Assembly: GCA_964601275.1 (NCBI GenBank)
Contig: CAZRMV010000004.1
Span: forward strand, 62,001 to 126,000
Direction of reading: 5' to 3'
DNA length: 64,000 nucleotides
DNA from: JAOZPE01 sp964601275
GTDB lineage: Bacteria; Krumholzibacteriota; Krumholzibacteriia; JAJRXK01
Part shown: piece after piece, positions 1 to 7,765 of the stretch
How the letters are laid out: each line of letters starts with the position of its first letter
Numbering within the stretch: position 1 is the first letter of the stretch
The notes under the pieces: generated by a model
Told to the model about the DNA's origin: nothing
Seen by the model: only the letters and a program-made list of their open reading frames with translations
Databases searched by the model: none
Translations under genes and position numbers: made by a program

Positions 1-1455
1 ATTCGGGGTGCTGATGTCGAAGATGCTGAGCCAACCGCCCGCACTGAGGCCGCCCCCCTTCACCGAGACCTGGTAGAGCCGGTTCCCTTCCACCCGGCTC
101 GCGCGCGAGACGGTGGATTTCGTCAGCGATCCGACCGGGAACGGATTGGACGGGTTGGAGATGTCCAGGACCAGCAACACGCCTCCCGGGCTGGTGTCCA
201 CGTACGCATGGTCTCCCCCGATGTCGAAATCGTAGGGGGTGCCCGAGATCGTGACCGTGCGCGCCACCGAGGGAGCGGTGGGATCGCTGAGATCGATGAC
301 CAGGAAATCGGCGCCGTCGATGAGGTAGGCAAAGTCACCGCGGATCTGGAGATCCAACGGGAGCTGGAGGTTGAGGCCCGGCAGACTTCCGATGGACATG
401 ACGCCCAGGTCCTTGGCCCATTGGCGCAGAACGACCCCGGTGTTTCCGTCAGCGATCAGCAGGTGGTGGAGAAGAGGAAAGATCCCTTGCGCGGAATCGG
501 ACGCAGGATGCGTGGTGGTCTCCACCGGCAACGAGGGATCGCTGATATCCACCTGGTGCACGCCTCCCGACTGCGCGGCCACGAAGGCGACATCGGAGGA
601 CACCGCCACGTCCACGCAGTTGCCCGACAACGCCAGCGAGCCGCGAAGAGCCATCGACGCGGGATGCGTGACCTGGACGACCTGCAGTCCGCTGGTTCCC
701 GCGGCCACGTACAACGAGTTTCCAGAGAGTGCGAGTGCCTCGACGCGGCCGCCGACGGAGATGGACCCCATGAGGGTGGCATTCAATGGGTCAGTGACAT
801 CCACCGCTTCGACGCGCCCATCGGACAGGGCGAGATAGGCCACGTCCCCATCGACCACGACATCGAGAACCTCCGCGGTGGGCGTATAGGTACCGCTGGT
901 ACCACTCGCAATACTGAAGACGAACAACCCTGCGGTGCCATCGGCCACGAAGACGTGGAGTCCGTCCACCGCGACTCCCCGCGTCGTGCCCGGGGTGGAC
1001 ACCACGAGGTTCAGGACGGGCGCCGCAGGATCGGAAACATCCACGGTCACCAGGTCTCCGCTGCCCACAGCCAGGATTGCGATCTTCCCCACGAAGGTGA
1101 GATCCACGACATTGCCATAGGTGGCGTAGCTGCCGACGAAGACCGGCGCCGCCGGATCGCGCACGTCAAAGATCTGCAGACCCGAGCCCGCCGTTCCGAT
1201 GTACGCGAGTCCGTCGCGCACCCTGACCACCTGGGCGGCCCCCGGCAGGGCGATGGTTCCGGCGGTGGAGGGAACGAAGGGAACCTGCCGCACTTCGGCG
1301 GTCACCGTGTCCCAGACCGCGGAGGTGGGGCCGGGGTCCTGGAAGGCGGTGGTGGTGAAATCCTCGGTGAAGGTGCGCTGGGCCCGGGCGATTCCCGCCG
1401 GGCAGAGGGCAATAGCAAGGACGACGAGGACGCCGATGCGTGATCTGGTGGACAT
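1..1455 (-). CDS. Secreted LVIVD-repeat beta-propeller protein (3' end beyond window)
   Basis: The frame is open from an ATG at 1455 to the window edge, giving 485 codons without a stop, so the C-terminus is missing. The protein starts with a signal peptide (hydrophobic VLVVLAIALC, then AGIARAQ), so it should be exported. The body is a series of about 40-residue repeats of the LVIVD type, each with a core such as LQIFDVRDPAAPVFVG, LVTVDVSDPAAPVLN, VEAVDVTDPLNATLMG or LYVAAGTSGLQVV. Such repeats fold as a beta-propeller and are common on bacterial surface proteins, where they are scaffolds or binding modules. No catalytic motif is visible. The gene is divergent from the PP2C gene, with a 260-base intergenic region holding a perfect palindrome. 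Any C-terminal sorting domain would lie outside the window. The family call is secure; the biological role is unknown. Confidence 0.82.
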   Translation of the reverse strand, partial: MSTRSRIGVLVVLAIALCPAGIARAQRTFTEDFTTTAFQDPGPTSAVWDTVTAEVRQVPFVPSTAGTIALPGAAQVVRVRDGLAYIGTAGSGLQIFDVRDPAAPVFVGSYATYGNVVDLTFVGKIAILAVGSGDLVTVDVSDPAAPVLNLVVSTPGTTRGVAVDGLHVFVADGTAGLFVFSIASGTSGTYTPTAEVLDVVVDGDVAYLALSDGRVEAVDVTDPLNATLMGSISVGGRVEALALSGNSLYVAAGTSGLQVVQVTHPASMALRGSLALSGNCVDVAVSSDVAFVAAQSGGVHQVDISDPSLPVETTTHPASDSAQGIFPLLHHLLIADGNTGVVLRQWAKDLGVMSIGSLPGLNLQLPLDLQIRGDFAYLIDGADFLVIDLSDPTAPSVARTVTISGTPYDFDIGGDHAYVDTSPGGVLLVLDISNPSNPFPVGSLTKSTVSRASRVEGNRLYQVSVKGGGLSAGGWLSIFDISTPN

Positions 1456-1588
1456 GCGGTGCTCCAGCTTGGATTCGCGGGTGGACGCCAACGCTTCCGG
1501 AGAGCAGCCGCGTGGACGCTAGGATGAGGGAATCGAGAGTCTCGGGGTGGTCCAGGTTCCGAGGGCGGGACGATGGATGACCTCGATT

Positions 1589-1611
1589 GCCAGGATCGTG
1601 GTGATCCTGGC
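1589..1611. promoter_or_regulatory. Perfect 9-5-9 palindrome in the divergent intergenic region (candidate operator)
   Basis: GCCAGGATC and GATCCTGGC are exact reverse complements separated by GTGGT. The site lies between the LVIVD gene (minus) and the PP2C gene (plus), about 105 bases upstream of the latter and 135 upstream of the former. Its position fits a dimeric regulator acting on one or both genes. It could also be an RNA hairpin, but no T-run follows on either strand. The rest of 1456-1715 shows no gene; a weak TAGTCT/TGATAG -10-like element lies near 1630. Confidence 0.45.
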
Positions 1612-1715
1612 CGCCCGGGACGATACCTGATAGTCTGCGGTCGACGCGATCGGAATCTTGCCGCGGCCACCCGATCACTCGCGGCGGCCGCCGAACGAAC
1701 TCGGGGATCCAGCGC

Positions 1716-2564
1716 ATGGAACCAGGGAGCATCCACCGTTGGAGTCATGAGGCCGGACCGGTCCTCGAATGTCTCGACCTGGGTGCAGGTCGGGTTCTCG
1801 TGGGCTTCCAGGGCCGCCCCGGCGGAGACCGCAGCGAGGATGCGGTCCTGGTGCTCGAGCTGCCCGGCGGTGGCTGCCTCCTTGCGGTGGCCGACGGGAT
1901 GGGAAGCGGCGCGCGGGCCGCGGACGCCGCCGCGGAGATCGTGGACTGCCTGGTTTCCCGGGCCGGAACCCTCGGAGAGAACGGCTCGTCGCGCATCCAG
2001 GTGATGGACGCCATCGAGGAAGCGGACGAGCGCATCCGGAGCTGGGGGGTGGGCGCGGCGACCACCGTGGTCGTGGCCGAGATCGACGGCGGCAACTATC
2101 GCACCTACCACGTGGGCGATTCGGAGGCGGTGGTCACCGGCCAGCGCGGCAAGCTGAAGTGGCAGACGGTGTCGCAGTCGTCGGTCGGCTACGCGCAGGC
2201 TTCCGGTCTGCTCGATCCCCGCGACGCCATGGTCCACGAGGAGCGCCACCTGGTGGACAGTGTGCTGGGCATGCCGGGAATGCGGGTGGAGGTGGGCGAA
2301 CGCCGGCCCTTCGCGGCGTATGATACCCTGGTCCTGGGTACGGACGGCCTCTTCGACAACCTGGAGATGCCGGAGATCGTGGAGATCGTGCGCAAGGGAC
2401 CGCTCGACGCCGCGGCTCAGGCTCTGCTCGAGCGCAGCCGCGAACGGATGGACCACCCGCGACCGGACGGTCCGGGCAAGGCCGACGACATCGCCTTCCT
2501 CCTGTACCGGCCGCGCCGCCGGAACGAAATGATGAACCTCCGCCCGGCCGGGAAGCGATCATGA
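1716..2564 (+). CDS. PP2C-type serine/threonine protein phosphatase
   Basis: The 282-residue protein has the hallmarks of a PPM/PP2C metal-dependent phosphatase: VADGMGSGARAA at residues 58-69 (the DGxG metal-binding motif, D60), GAATTVVVAEI, HVGDSEAVV, LVLGTDGLFDNL (second metal aspartate) and a terminal GKADDIAFLL. These phosphatases remove phosphate from Ser/Thr residues using Mn/Mg. There is no signal peptide or membrane segment, so it is cytoplasmic. The ATG at 1716 follows a GGGGA sequence. The gene ends 34 bases before a kinase-like gene on the same strand, and the two are probably co-transcribed as an opposing phosphatase/kinase pair. The family assignment is firm; its substrate may be the neighbouring kinase or that kinase's target, which is inference. 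Confidence 0.85.
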   Translation: MEPGSIHRWSHEAGPVLECLDLGAGRVLVGFQGRPGGDRSEDAVLVLELPGGGCLLAVADGMGSGARAADAAAEIVDCLVSRAGTLGENGSSRIQVMDAIEEADERIRSWGVGAATTVVVAEIDGGNYRTYHVGDSEAVVTGQRGKLKWQTVSQSSVGYAQASGLLDPRDAMVHEERHLVDSVLGMPGMRVEVGERRPFAAYDTLVLGTDGLFDNLEMPEIVEIVRKGPLDAAAQALLERSRERMDHPRPDGPGKADDIAFLLYRPRRRNEMMNLRPAGKRS

Positions 2565-2598
2565 ACGCGCTCTGCCTTCATCGGGAGAAGAAGCCGCA

Positions 2599-3333
2599 AT
2601 GAGCCCACGACCCTTCACCGGTTTCCACCTGAAGGAGGGCCGCCGCATCGGCGGCAGCTACGAGGTCGAGGCGCGCCTGGGGATGGGAAGCGAGGGCGAG
2701 GTCTATCGCATCCGCGAGCGCAGTACGGGCATCCTGCGGGCGGCGAAGATCTTCTTTCCCCATCACGATCCCAACAACGACATGCCCACCCGCCGCGCGC
2801 GGAAGATGGAGGCCCTGCGGGACTGCCCCATCGTGATGCAGTACTACCACAGCGAGCCGGTGCGCATCGGGAAGATCCACACCATCGCCATGATCAGCGC
2901 CTACTCGCCGGGACAACCGCTGCAGCAGTGGATCGACCGGCACCGCGGTCGGCGCGTCCGGCCGTTCATCGCCCTGATGATCCTGCACCGTCTGGCCCGA
3001 GGACTCGAAGACGTGCATCGCCGCGGCGAGTACCACGCCGACGTCCACACCGAGAACATCCTCATCCGCCAGACCGGGGTCGACTTCGAGCTGAAGCTGA
3101 TCGACTTCTACGACTGGGGCCGGCCCAGCCGCGCCAAGCAGCAGACCGACATCCTCCAGGCGGTGCGGGTGCTCTATGACATGATCGGCGGGGCGAAGGG
3201 GTACCGGACGGCTCCCCCGGAGGTGCGCGAGATCTGCCGCGGCCTGCGCCACGATCTCATCCTGAAACGCTTTCCCACCATGGCCGCGCTGCGGCAGCAC
3301 CTGGAGAGTTTCGAGCCGAGGAGTTTGCCGTGA
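2599..3333 (+). CDS. Atypical, short protein-kinase-fold protein (degenerate Ser/Thr kinase)
   Basis: This 244-residue protein has a recognisable kinase fold with several non-standard residues. A glycine loop is present (LGMGSEGEV, residues 27-35) and K50 sits in an RAAK context matching the ATP-binding lysine. The catalytic loop is HADVHTEN (146-153): the aspartate D148 and asparagine N153 are kept, but the usual lysine of DxKxxN is histidine. The metal-binding DFG is DFY (169-171). The activation segment with an APE motif is essentially absent and the C-lobe is truncated. It may be a low-activity kinase, a small-molecule kinase or a pseudokinase. It follows the PP2C gene directly, with GGGAGAAGAAG as ribosome-binding site, so the pair probably works together. 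There is no membrane anchor or sensor domain, unlike most bacterial PknB-type kinases. Confidence 0.75.
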   Translation: MSPRPFTGFHLKEGRRIGGSYEVEARLGMGSEGEVYRIRERSTGILRAAKIFFPHHDPNNDMPTRRARKMEALRDCPIVMQYYHSEPVRIGKIHTIAMISAYSPGQPLQQWIDRHRGRRVRPFIALMILHRLARGLEDVHRRGEYHADVHTENILIRQTGVDFELKLIDFYDWGRPSRAKQQTDILQAVRVLYDMIGGAKGYRTAPPEVREICRGLRHDLILKRFPTMAALRQHLESFEPRSLP

Positions 3334-3366
3334 GCGTGGCACGGCCTCCCGGTGGCCCTCGACGGA

Positions 3367-3396
3367 AAGCGGCGGACCCTCCAGGATCCGCCGCTT
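3367..3396. terminator. Bidirectional hairpin terminator between convergent genes
   Basis: AAGCGGCGGA and TCCGCCGCTT form a perfect 10-bp stem around a 10-base loop. It lies between the stop of the kinase-like gene (plus) and the stop of the YeeE-rhodanese gene (minus). The A/T ends of the stem give short T-rich tails in both directions, so it can serve both transcripts. Confidence 0.7.
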
Positions 3397-3427
3397 CCGA
3401 TGGCTGAGTGGGAGGGACCGATGCGGC

Positions 3428-4672
3428 TCAGCCACACCCCCCGCTGAGATCCCGGGTGGCCTTGCGCACCTTCACCACCGGGGTGAAGCTGCGGGGGGTG
3501 ACCTTCTCGAGATCCGGACGGGACAGTTCATAACGGTCGCCCAGCGCCAGGGGGAAACGGACGGAGGTACCGTCGGCGCTGGGCTCATACTTGGCGGTTT
3601 CGATGGTCGTGCCACACACCTGGGGACACCAGGCGGCGATCCAACCGTTCACCCCTCCGGCCAGGATGTACAGGTTGTCCACGCCCAGTGCGTCCAGCCG
3701 CCGCCACATCCACTCGGCGCGTTCTTCGTCGTCGGACATCACGATCTTCACCGCGTCGGGGTCCAGTTGCTTCGCCCACTTCGCGTTGAGATTGCGGTTG
3801 TCGATATGCCGGGCGTCGAGCAGGTGGAAGAGGTTGTATTCGGCTTCGTCGCGGCAATCGAGCAGGATGAGCGCGATCTGGTTGTTGTGCATCAGGCCCA
3901 GGACCTCGCCGGGATCGGCCTGTACCTGGCGCGCGCTCAGCAGCGCGTCCTGCACCGGCGCCCGGCGCGCCACCAGCTCATCGAGGGTGGGGTCGCCGTG
4001 CAGGAGCAGTCCCAGGGCGACCAGCACCACCGCGGCGGCGGCCAGGGCCTTGGGCGCGGTGCGCTCGCGGCTCAGATCGACCCACCCCTTCCCGAAGTTC
4101 CGCTCCGCCTTCTCGGCCAGCCAGAACGCGACGACCGCCATGACCACGATGGCGAAGACGGTTCCGGTGAACGACCAGCCCAAGAGATCGGACAGCAACA
4201 GCCGGTCTCCGCCGGTGTTGTAGAAGGTCCAGATGTGCGGCGCGGTCTCGCCGAAGGCGAAGATCCCCAGGAGCACGCCCAGCACGAAGAACCAGGCGTC
4301 GACCTTGAAGGTGGCCGAGGCGGCCCAGGAGGTGCCGGGACAGAATCCGCCGATGATGAATCCCACCCCCAGCAGGAATCCGCCCAGCAGGCCCGGACCC
4401 CAGAAGGTGGCGTCGACGTAGATCCGGGAGAAGTCGATCCATCCGAAGACCACGCTGATCGCGATGAGCAACGCGGTCATCACGATCGCGCCGAACATCA
4501 CCTTCAGCACGGTCATCTCCCGCAGGTAGAACTGTCCGGCGAGCTTGCGGCTGTCCCCGAAGCCGGAGACCTCCAGCGCAAAACCGAAGGCGAAGCCGAT
4601 GAGGAGCTGGATGAGGACGGCGCCGGCCGGGCCGAGGGACGAGCTGAGATCGAGTGGTGCCATGGCATCCAC
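3428..4672 (-). CDS. YeeE/YedE (DUF395) sulfur transporter fused to a Cys-less rhodanese domain
   Basis: The 414-residue protein has an N-terminal membrane half (about residues 15-225, several hydrophobic helices) of the YeeE/YedE family, carrying the family signature GGFCPGTSW with C111. YeeE-family proteins move thiosulfate or related sulfur compounds through the membrane by way of conserved cysteines. Residues about 253-348 form a rhodanese-like domain (LDCRDEAEYNLFHLLDARHI, then LAGGVNGW). The rhodanese active-site cysteine is replaced: the loop reads VMSDDEER, with S313 where catalytic Cys is expected and Glu in place of Gly. The domain is therefore probably a binding or relay module, not a sulfurtransferase. 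The tail ends GGCG. It is the last gene of the cytochrome/sulfur operon and starts 3 bases after the other YeeE gene. Its role as sulfur-compound carrier for the upstream cytochromes is inference. Confidence 0.85.
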   Translation of the reverse strand: MDAMAPLDLSSSLGPAGAVLIQLLIGFAFGFALEVSGFGDSRKLAGQFYLREMTVLKVMFGAIVMTALLIAISVVFGWIDFSRIYVDATFWGPGLLGGFLLGVGFIIGGFCPGTSWAASATFKVDAWFFVLGVLLGIFAFGETAPHIWTFYNTGGDRLLLSDLLGWSFTGTVFAIVVMAVVAFWLAEKAERNFGKGWVDLSRERTAPKALAAAAVVLVALGLLLHGDPTLDELVARRAPVQDALLSARQVQADPGEVLGLMHNNQIALILLDCRDEAEYNLFHLLDARHIDNRNLNAKWAKQLDPDAVKIVMSDDEERAEWMWRRLDALGVDNLYILAGGVNGWIAAWCPQVCGTTIETAKYEPSADGTSVRFPLALGDRYELSRPDLEKVTPRSFTPVVKVRKATRDLSGGCG

Positions 4673-4675
4673 CCC

Positions 4676-5200
4676 CTAGGTCCACAGGCGCCGCAACGGA
4701 CGGGCCAGGAGATAGGCGCCAAGGAACACCATCATCAAAAAGCCCCACGACCCGGCCGAGAGCACCGCGCCGCCGGACAATCCCTGTCCCGAGGTGCAGC
4801 CCCGGGCCATGCGCGCGCCGTAGCCCATGAAGAAACCGCCGATGACCGCGAAGAGCCAGCGCTGGTGGACGGTGATCCGCGGGCCCTTGCGGGTCTCCAC
4901 CTTCAGCCGCCCGCCGATCCAGCCCGAGACGAATCCGCCCAGGGCCAGGCCCAGGATCTCCCAGAGGATCCAGTGGTTCAGCGGGTTCTTCGCTCCGCCC
5001 CCGGCGATGGCCAGGTAGGGATTCAGGTTCACGTGCTGGGGATCGACGACCTTCTGGACCGCGATGATCAGCCGCCCGAAACCGCCCGACGCCCCCAGCC
5101 CGTGACCCGTCAGGATGAATGAGGCGAAGAGCACCAGCCCCAGCAACGCGCCGCCGAGATAGGGCTGCAGGTAGGGACGGGGTTCAGTGCGCATGTTCAT
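4676..5200 (-). CDS. YeeE/YedE (DUF395) family sulfur-transport membrane protein
   Basis: This 174-residue membrane protein has about four to five hydrophobic segments and the YeeE/YedE signature MARGCTSGQGLSGGA, whose cysteine is the thiosulfate-relay residue known in the family. It looks like the partner half of the next gene; YeeE-type transporters are often encoded as two adjacent halves. Two in-frame ATGs exist, at 5200 and 5194. Either start overlaps the end of the cytochrome b gene (5184), so translation is probably coupled. A soluble periplasmic loop of about 35 residues after the first helix (around DPQHVNLNPYLAIAGGGAKN) is unremarkable. The family is secure; the transported sulfur species is not shown by the sequence. 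Confidence 0.85.
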   Translation of the reverse strand: MNMRTEPRPYLQPYLGGALLGLVLFASFILTGHGLGASGGFGRLIIAVQKVVDPQHVNLNPYLAIAGGGAKNPLNHWILWEILGLALGGFVSGWIGGRLKVETRKGPRITVHQRWLFAVIGGFFMGYGARMARGCTSGQGLSGGAVLSAGSWGFLMMVFLGAYLLARPLRRLWT

Positions 5201-5879
5201 GCACCTCCTGTCCGTTCAACTCGGGTTGCCTGCTTCCTTCAGCCTCGGCCTCGACCTCCAGCCGTTCCTCCACCTCGTACCCGAGGAACATCGCCTTGAT
5301 GTTGGAGAAGGGGTGATAGCCGGTGGTGGTCATGTACACGTGCACGATGATGAAGAGCACGAAGGCCCAGGCGCCGGCGGTGTGCAGCAGGAACAACACC
5401 CTCAGGTCCAGGAAGGGACCGAAGGTGACCGGGTAACGCGCCGCCCCCCAGATCATCACCCCGGTGATCACCTGCAGGGGCAGCAGCAGGTTCAGGATGA
5501 CCACGTAGGTCGCCTGCTGGATGGGATTCAGTTTGCGCTGCGGGGAGCGTTCGAAAGGATGGGGATCGCCCCGGAAGATACCGTACATGTAGTACCGGGC
5601 CTGCTTCACCGCCAAGGTCATCACATCCTGGGGTTGATCCACGAACTGGCGGATCTCGCCGGTGGTCACGTGATAGAACAACGAGAGGAACGCGTTGATG
5701 ATCAGCAGCAACCCCAGCAGGTTGTGCAACCACGCCGCCCCCTGCATTCCCAGGAGGTGCACCTGGTCGGGCCGGTGCAGTTCGTAGCCGGTCAGCAGCA
5801 GCAGCAGGATTCCCAAGGCCTGGCTCCAATGCCAGATCCGTTCGTAGAGACTGTAGAGATGGATGCGCTGTCGGCTCAT
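5184..5879 (-). CDS. Cytochrome b561-type membrane protein (quinone-interacting heme b subunit)
   Basis: The 231-residue integral membrane protein begins MSRQRIHLYSLYERIWHW and carries the pattern of cytochrome b subunits of formate dehydrogenase, Ni/Fe hydrogenase and related enzymes: four transmembrane helices with histidines in helix contexts (ERIWHW, WLHNLLGLLLI, LLHTAGAWAF, IIVHVYMTT). These bind two b hemes and pass electrons between membrane quinone and periplasmic redox partners. A charged C-terminal tail rich in Glu and His ends NGQEVHEHAH. The start at 5879 overlaps the heptaheme cytochrome stop by 4 bases (ATGA), and the end overlaps the next gene. In this operon it most simply connects the quinone pool to the multiheme cytochromes. 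Confidence 0.87.
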   Translation of the reverse strand: MSRQRIHLYSLYERIWHWSQALGILLLLLTGYELHRPDQVHLLGMQGAAWLHNLLGLLLIINAFLSLFYHVTTGEIRQFVDQPQDVMTLAVKQARYYMYGIFRGDPHPFERSPQRKLNPIQQATYVVILNLLLPLQVITGVMIWGAARYPVTFGPFLDLRVLFLLHTAGAWAFVLFIIVHVYMTTTGYHPFSNIKAMFLGYEVEERLEVEAEAEGSRQPELNGQEVHEHAH

Positions 5880-7765
5880 GACCGCACCTTTCGGCTCTTG
5901 AGTTGCCGTCCGATGAAGCGGAAGAGGGCGTGGAAACCCACCACCAGGAGAACCAGGACGATCAGCCACTTCCCGAGGAAATCGATCTGTGGACTGAAGG
6001 AAGCTCCCAGCATGTACAGCGACGAGTCCTCGAGTTCTCCCCGGTACCAGCAGCTTCCGTCCGCGTCCTTCCAGAAGCGCCCGTCCATGGAGGCGTTGCT
6101 GCCGGCAGCCAGGACGGGAAGCACGCCCCCGGGCAGGGCGGTGGCCACCTGGACCGCCTGGCGGAACTGCGAGCCGCGGCCGTGGCAGGCCTGGCAATCC
6201 CTCAGGGCGAAATCGCCGCTGGCGATGCCGTGGTGCAGTCCGTAGGGTTCCATCTCGCCGACGATGCGAGGATCCGGCAGGCCCAGGCCCTCCAGCCGGC
6301 GCCGCACCGCGTCCACCTTCGCCGGCGCGTCGAGCACCAGCTCTTTCGGATCGAGCCGGCCGTCGCCGTCCTCGTCGAGCGCGGCCACGATGGAGGGGGC
6401 AACGGCGTCGCCCTCGAACCAGGCCCGTTCGAGCTGCGCTCGCGAGACCTCGGTACCGTCCGGACCGAAGACCCATCGCCAGGTGGTGACCAGGGAGAAG
6501 GGTGCGACCCGCTCTCCGCGCGGTCCCTCGTCGCGTTGCAACAGGAGTGGCGGCCAGGGCACGATCAAGCTGCGAGGGGAATCGACCGGGCCGTCGACCC
6601 CCCGGAACACCCGACGCGGCTCGTGATCGGGTCCGAGAACGGTCCAATCGGCTTCCTGGAGCGCCGGGAGATCGACCGTGGGAATGTGGCAGCTTTCGCA
6701 GTCCAGGACCGCCAGGTGGAGCCTCGGATAGTTCAGCCACTGGTGCGTCGCCTCGGCGTCGTGACAATCCTCGCAACGCCGCATGCTCCCGGAGAATGGA
6801 TCCTCGGCCGCGCCGAAGCTCGCCCAACCCCGGGCGAAGTGATGGTCGGGGGTCTCCAGGAAATCGCCGATGCTGGGACGGCGGACATCGCTCTTCAGGT
6901 GCTGCAACCTCCGCTGCGATGCGCTGCGGAACGAGGCGGGATCGTTCTGGGCGTAGTGACAGTTCGAGCAGTTGACCATCCGCTCGGCGTGCACGTCGAA
7001 GGGCCGACCCAGGCTGTCCTTGCCCTCGATGTTCAAGCCCGAGTCGGCCAAACGCTGGGGCGAGAAGACCTCGCCGCGAAGATAGGTGTTCCAGTTCGAG
7101 ACGGTGGGACGGACCCACAGCGGATCCTTGCCGTAGTACACCTTGCCGTGGCAGGCGCCGCAGGCGCTTGAGCTGGGTGCGGCGATGCCCAGGACGGAGG
7201 CGTCCAGCTCGCCGTTCTCATCGAACGCCTGGCGGTTCCAGACCCACCCGTTCTCACCGCGCCGCGCCAATCCGAGATGGGCGAGGGTGGCGGTGGCCGC
7301 CCAGCGGAAGTTGCCGGCGGCGATCTCCTGGTTTCGCTCGATCGCCGCGGGATCCTTGGTGTGGCAGAGGAAGCAGTTCAGCTCGAGACCGGCCTTGGCC
7401 GCATCCCCCCCTCCCACGTGCATCGCCCCATGGTTCTTCAGCCATTCCACGTAGGCGGCGGGATCGCGGTCGTAGACCGGTTGTCCCGGGGCCAGTCGGG
7501 CGTGCTGGGATGAGTCGAGCATCTGGATGTGGTCGTTGTGACCGGCGATGAACCCGGTGTCGTGGCAACCGTCACAACTTCGCATCGGCGAGACCGGGGC
7601 ACCGGTCTCCAGGACATTCTGACCGTCACGGTCGAGCAACTCCACCTTGGGATGCAGGCGGGAAGTGGCTGAAGCCGAGCCGACCTGCAGCAGGTAGAGC
7701 ATCGGCAGGAAGGCCGCCAGGAAGGTCACCAGGCCGAGGCAGCGGTCCCCATTCCGGCGCACCAT
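5876..7765 (-). CDS. Heptaheme c-type cytochrome with EF-hand-like loop and C-terminal membrane anchor
   Basis: The 629-residue protein has seven CXXCH heme-attachment motifs, at residues 64-68, 131-135, 202-206, 266-270, 331-335, 356-360 and 524-528. The N-terminus has a hydrophobic export segment (about 10-30). A single C-terminal transmembrane helix (about 595-617) is followed by a basic tail, so the heme domain should sit in the periplasm. Between hemes 6 and 7 lies DEDGDGRLDPKEL (464 onward), which matches the Asp-x-Asp-x-Asp-Gly calcium loop of an EF-hand. The ATG at 7765 overlaps the upstream stop by one base (TGATG); a longer in-frame reading from 8035 only runs through the upstream gene and lacks a signal peptide. 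It probably carries electrons between the cytochrome b and the octaheme lipoprotein. I do not recognise a named family for the whole protein. Confidence 0.85.
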   Translation of the reverse strand: MVRRNGDRCLGLVTFLAAFLPMLYLLQVGSASATSRLHPKVELLDRDGQNVLETGAPVSPMRSCDGCHDTGFIAGHNDHIQMLDSSQHARLAPGQPVYDRDPAAYVEWLKNHGAMHVGGGDAAKAGLELNCFLCHTKDPAAIERNQEIAAGNFRWAATATLAHLGLARRGENGWVWNRQAFDENGELDASVLGIAAPSSSACGACHGKVYYGKDPLWVRPTVSNWNTYLRGEVFSPQRLADSGLNIEGKDSLGRPFDVHAERMVNCSNCHYAQNDPASFRSASQRRLQHLKSDVRRPSIGDFLETPDHHFARGWASFGAAEDPFSGSMRRCEDCHDAEATHQWLNYPRLHLAVLDCESCHIPTVDLPALQEADWTVLGPDHEPRRVFRGVDGPVDSPRSLIVPWPPLLLQRDEGPRGERVAPFSLVTTWRWVFGPDGTEVSRAQLERAWFEGDAVAPSIVAALDEDGDGRLDPKELVLDAPAKVDAVRRRLEGLGLPDPRIVGEMEPYGLHHGIASGDFALRDCQACHGRGSQFRQAVQVATALPGGVLPVLAAGSNASMDGRFWKDADGSCWYRGELEDSSLYMLGASFSPQIDFLGKWLIVLVLLVVGFHALFRFIGRQLKSRKVRS

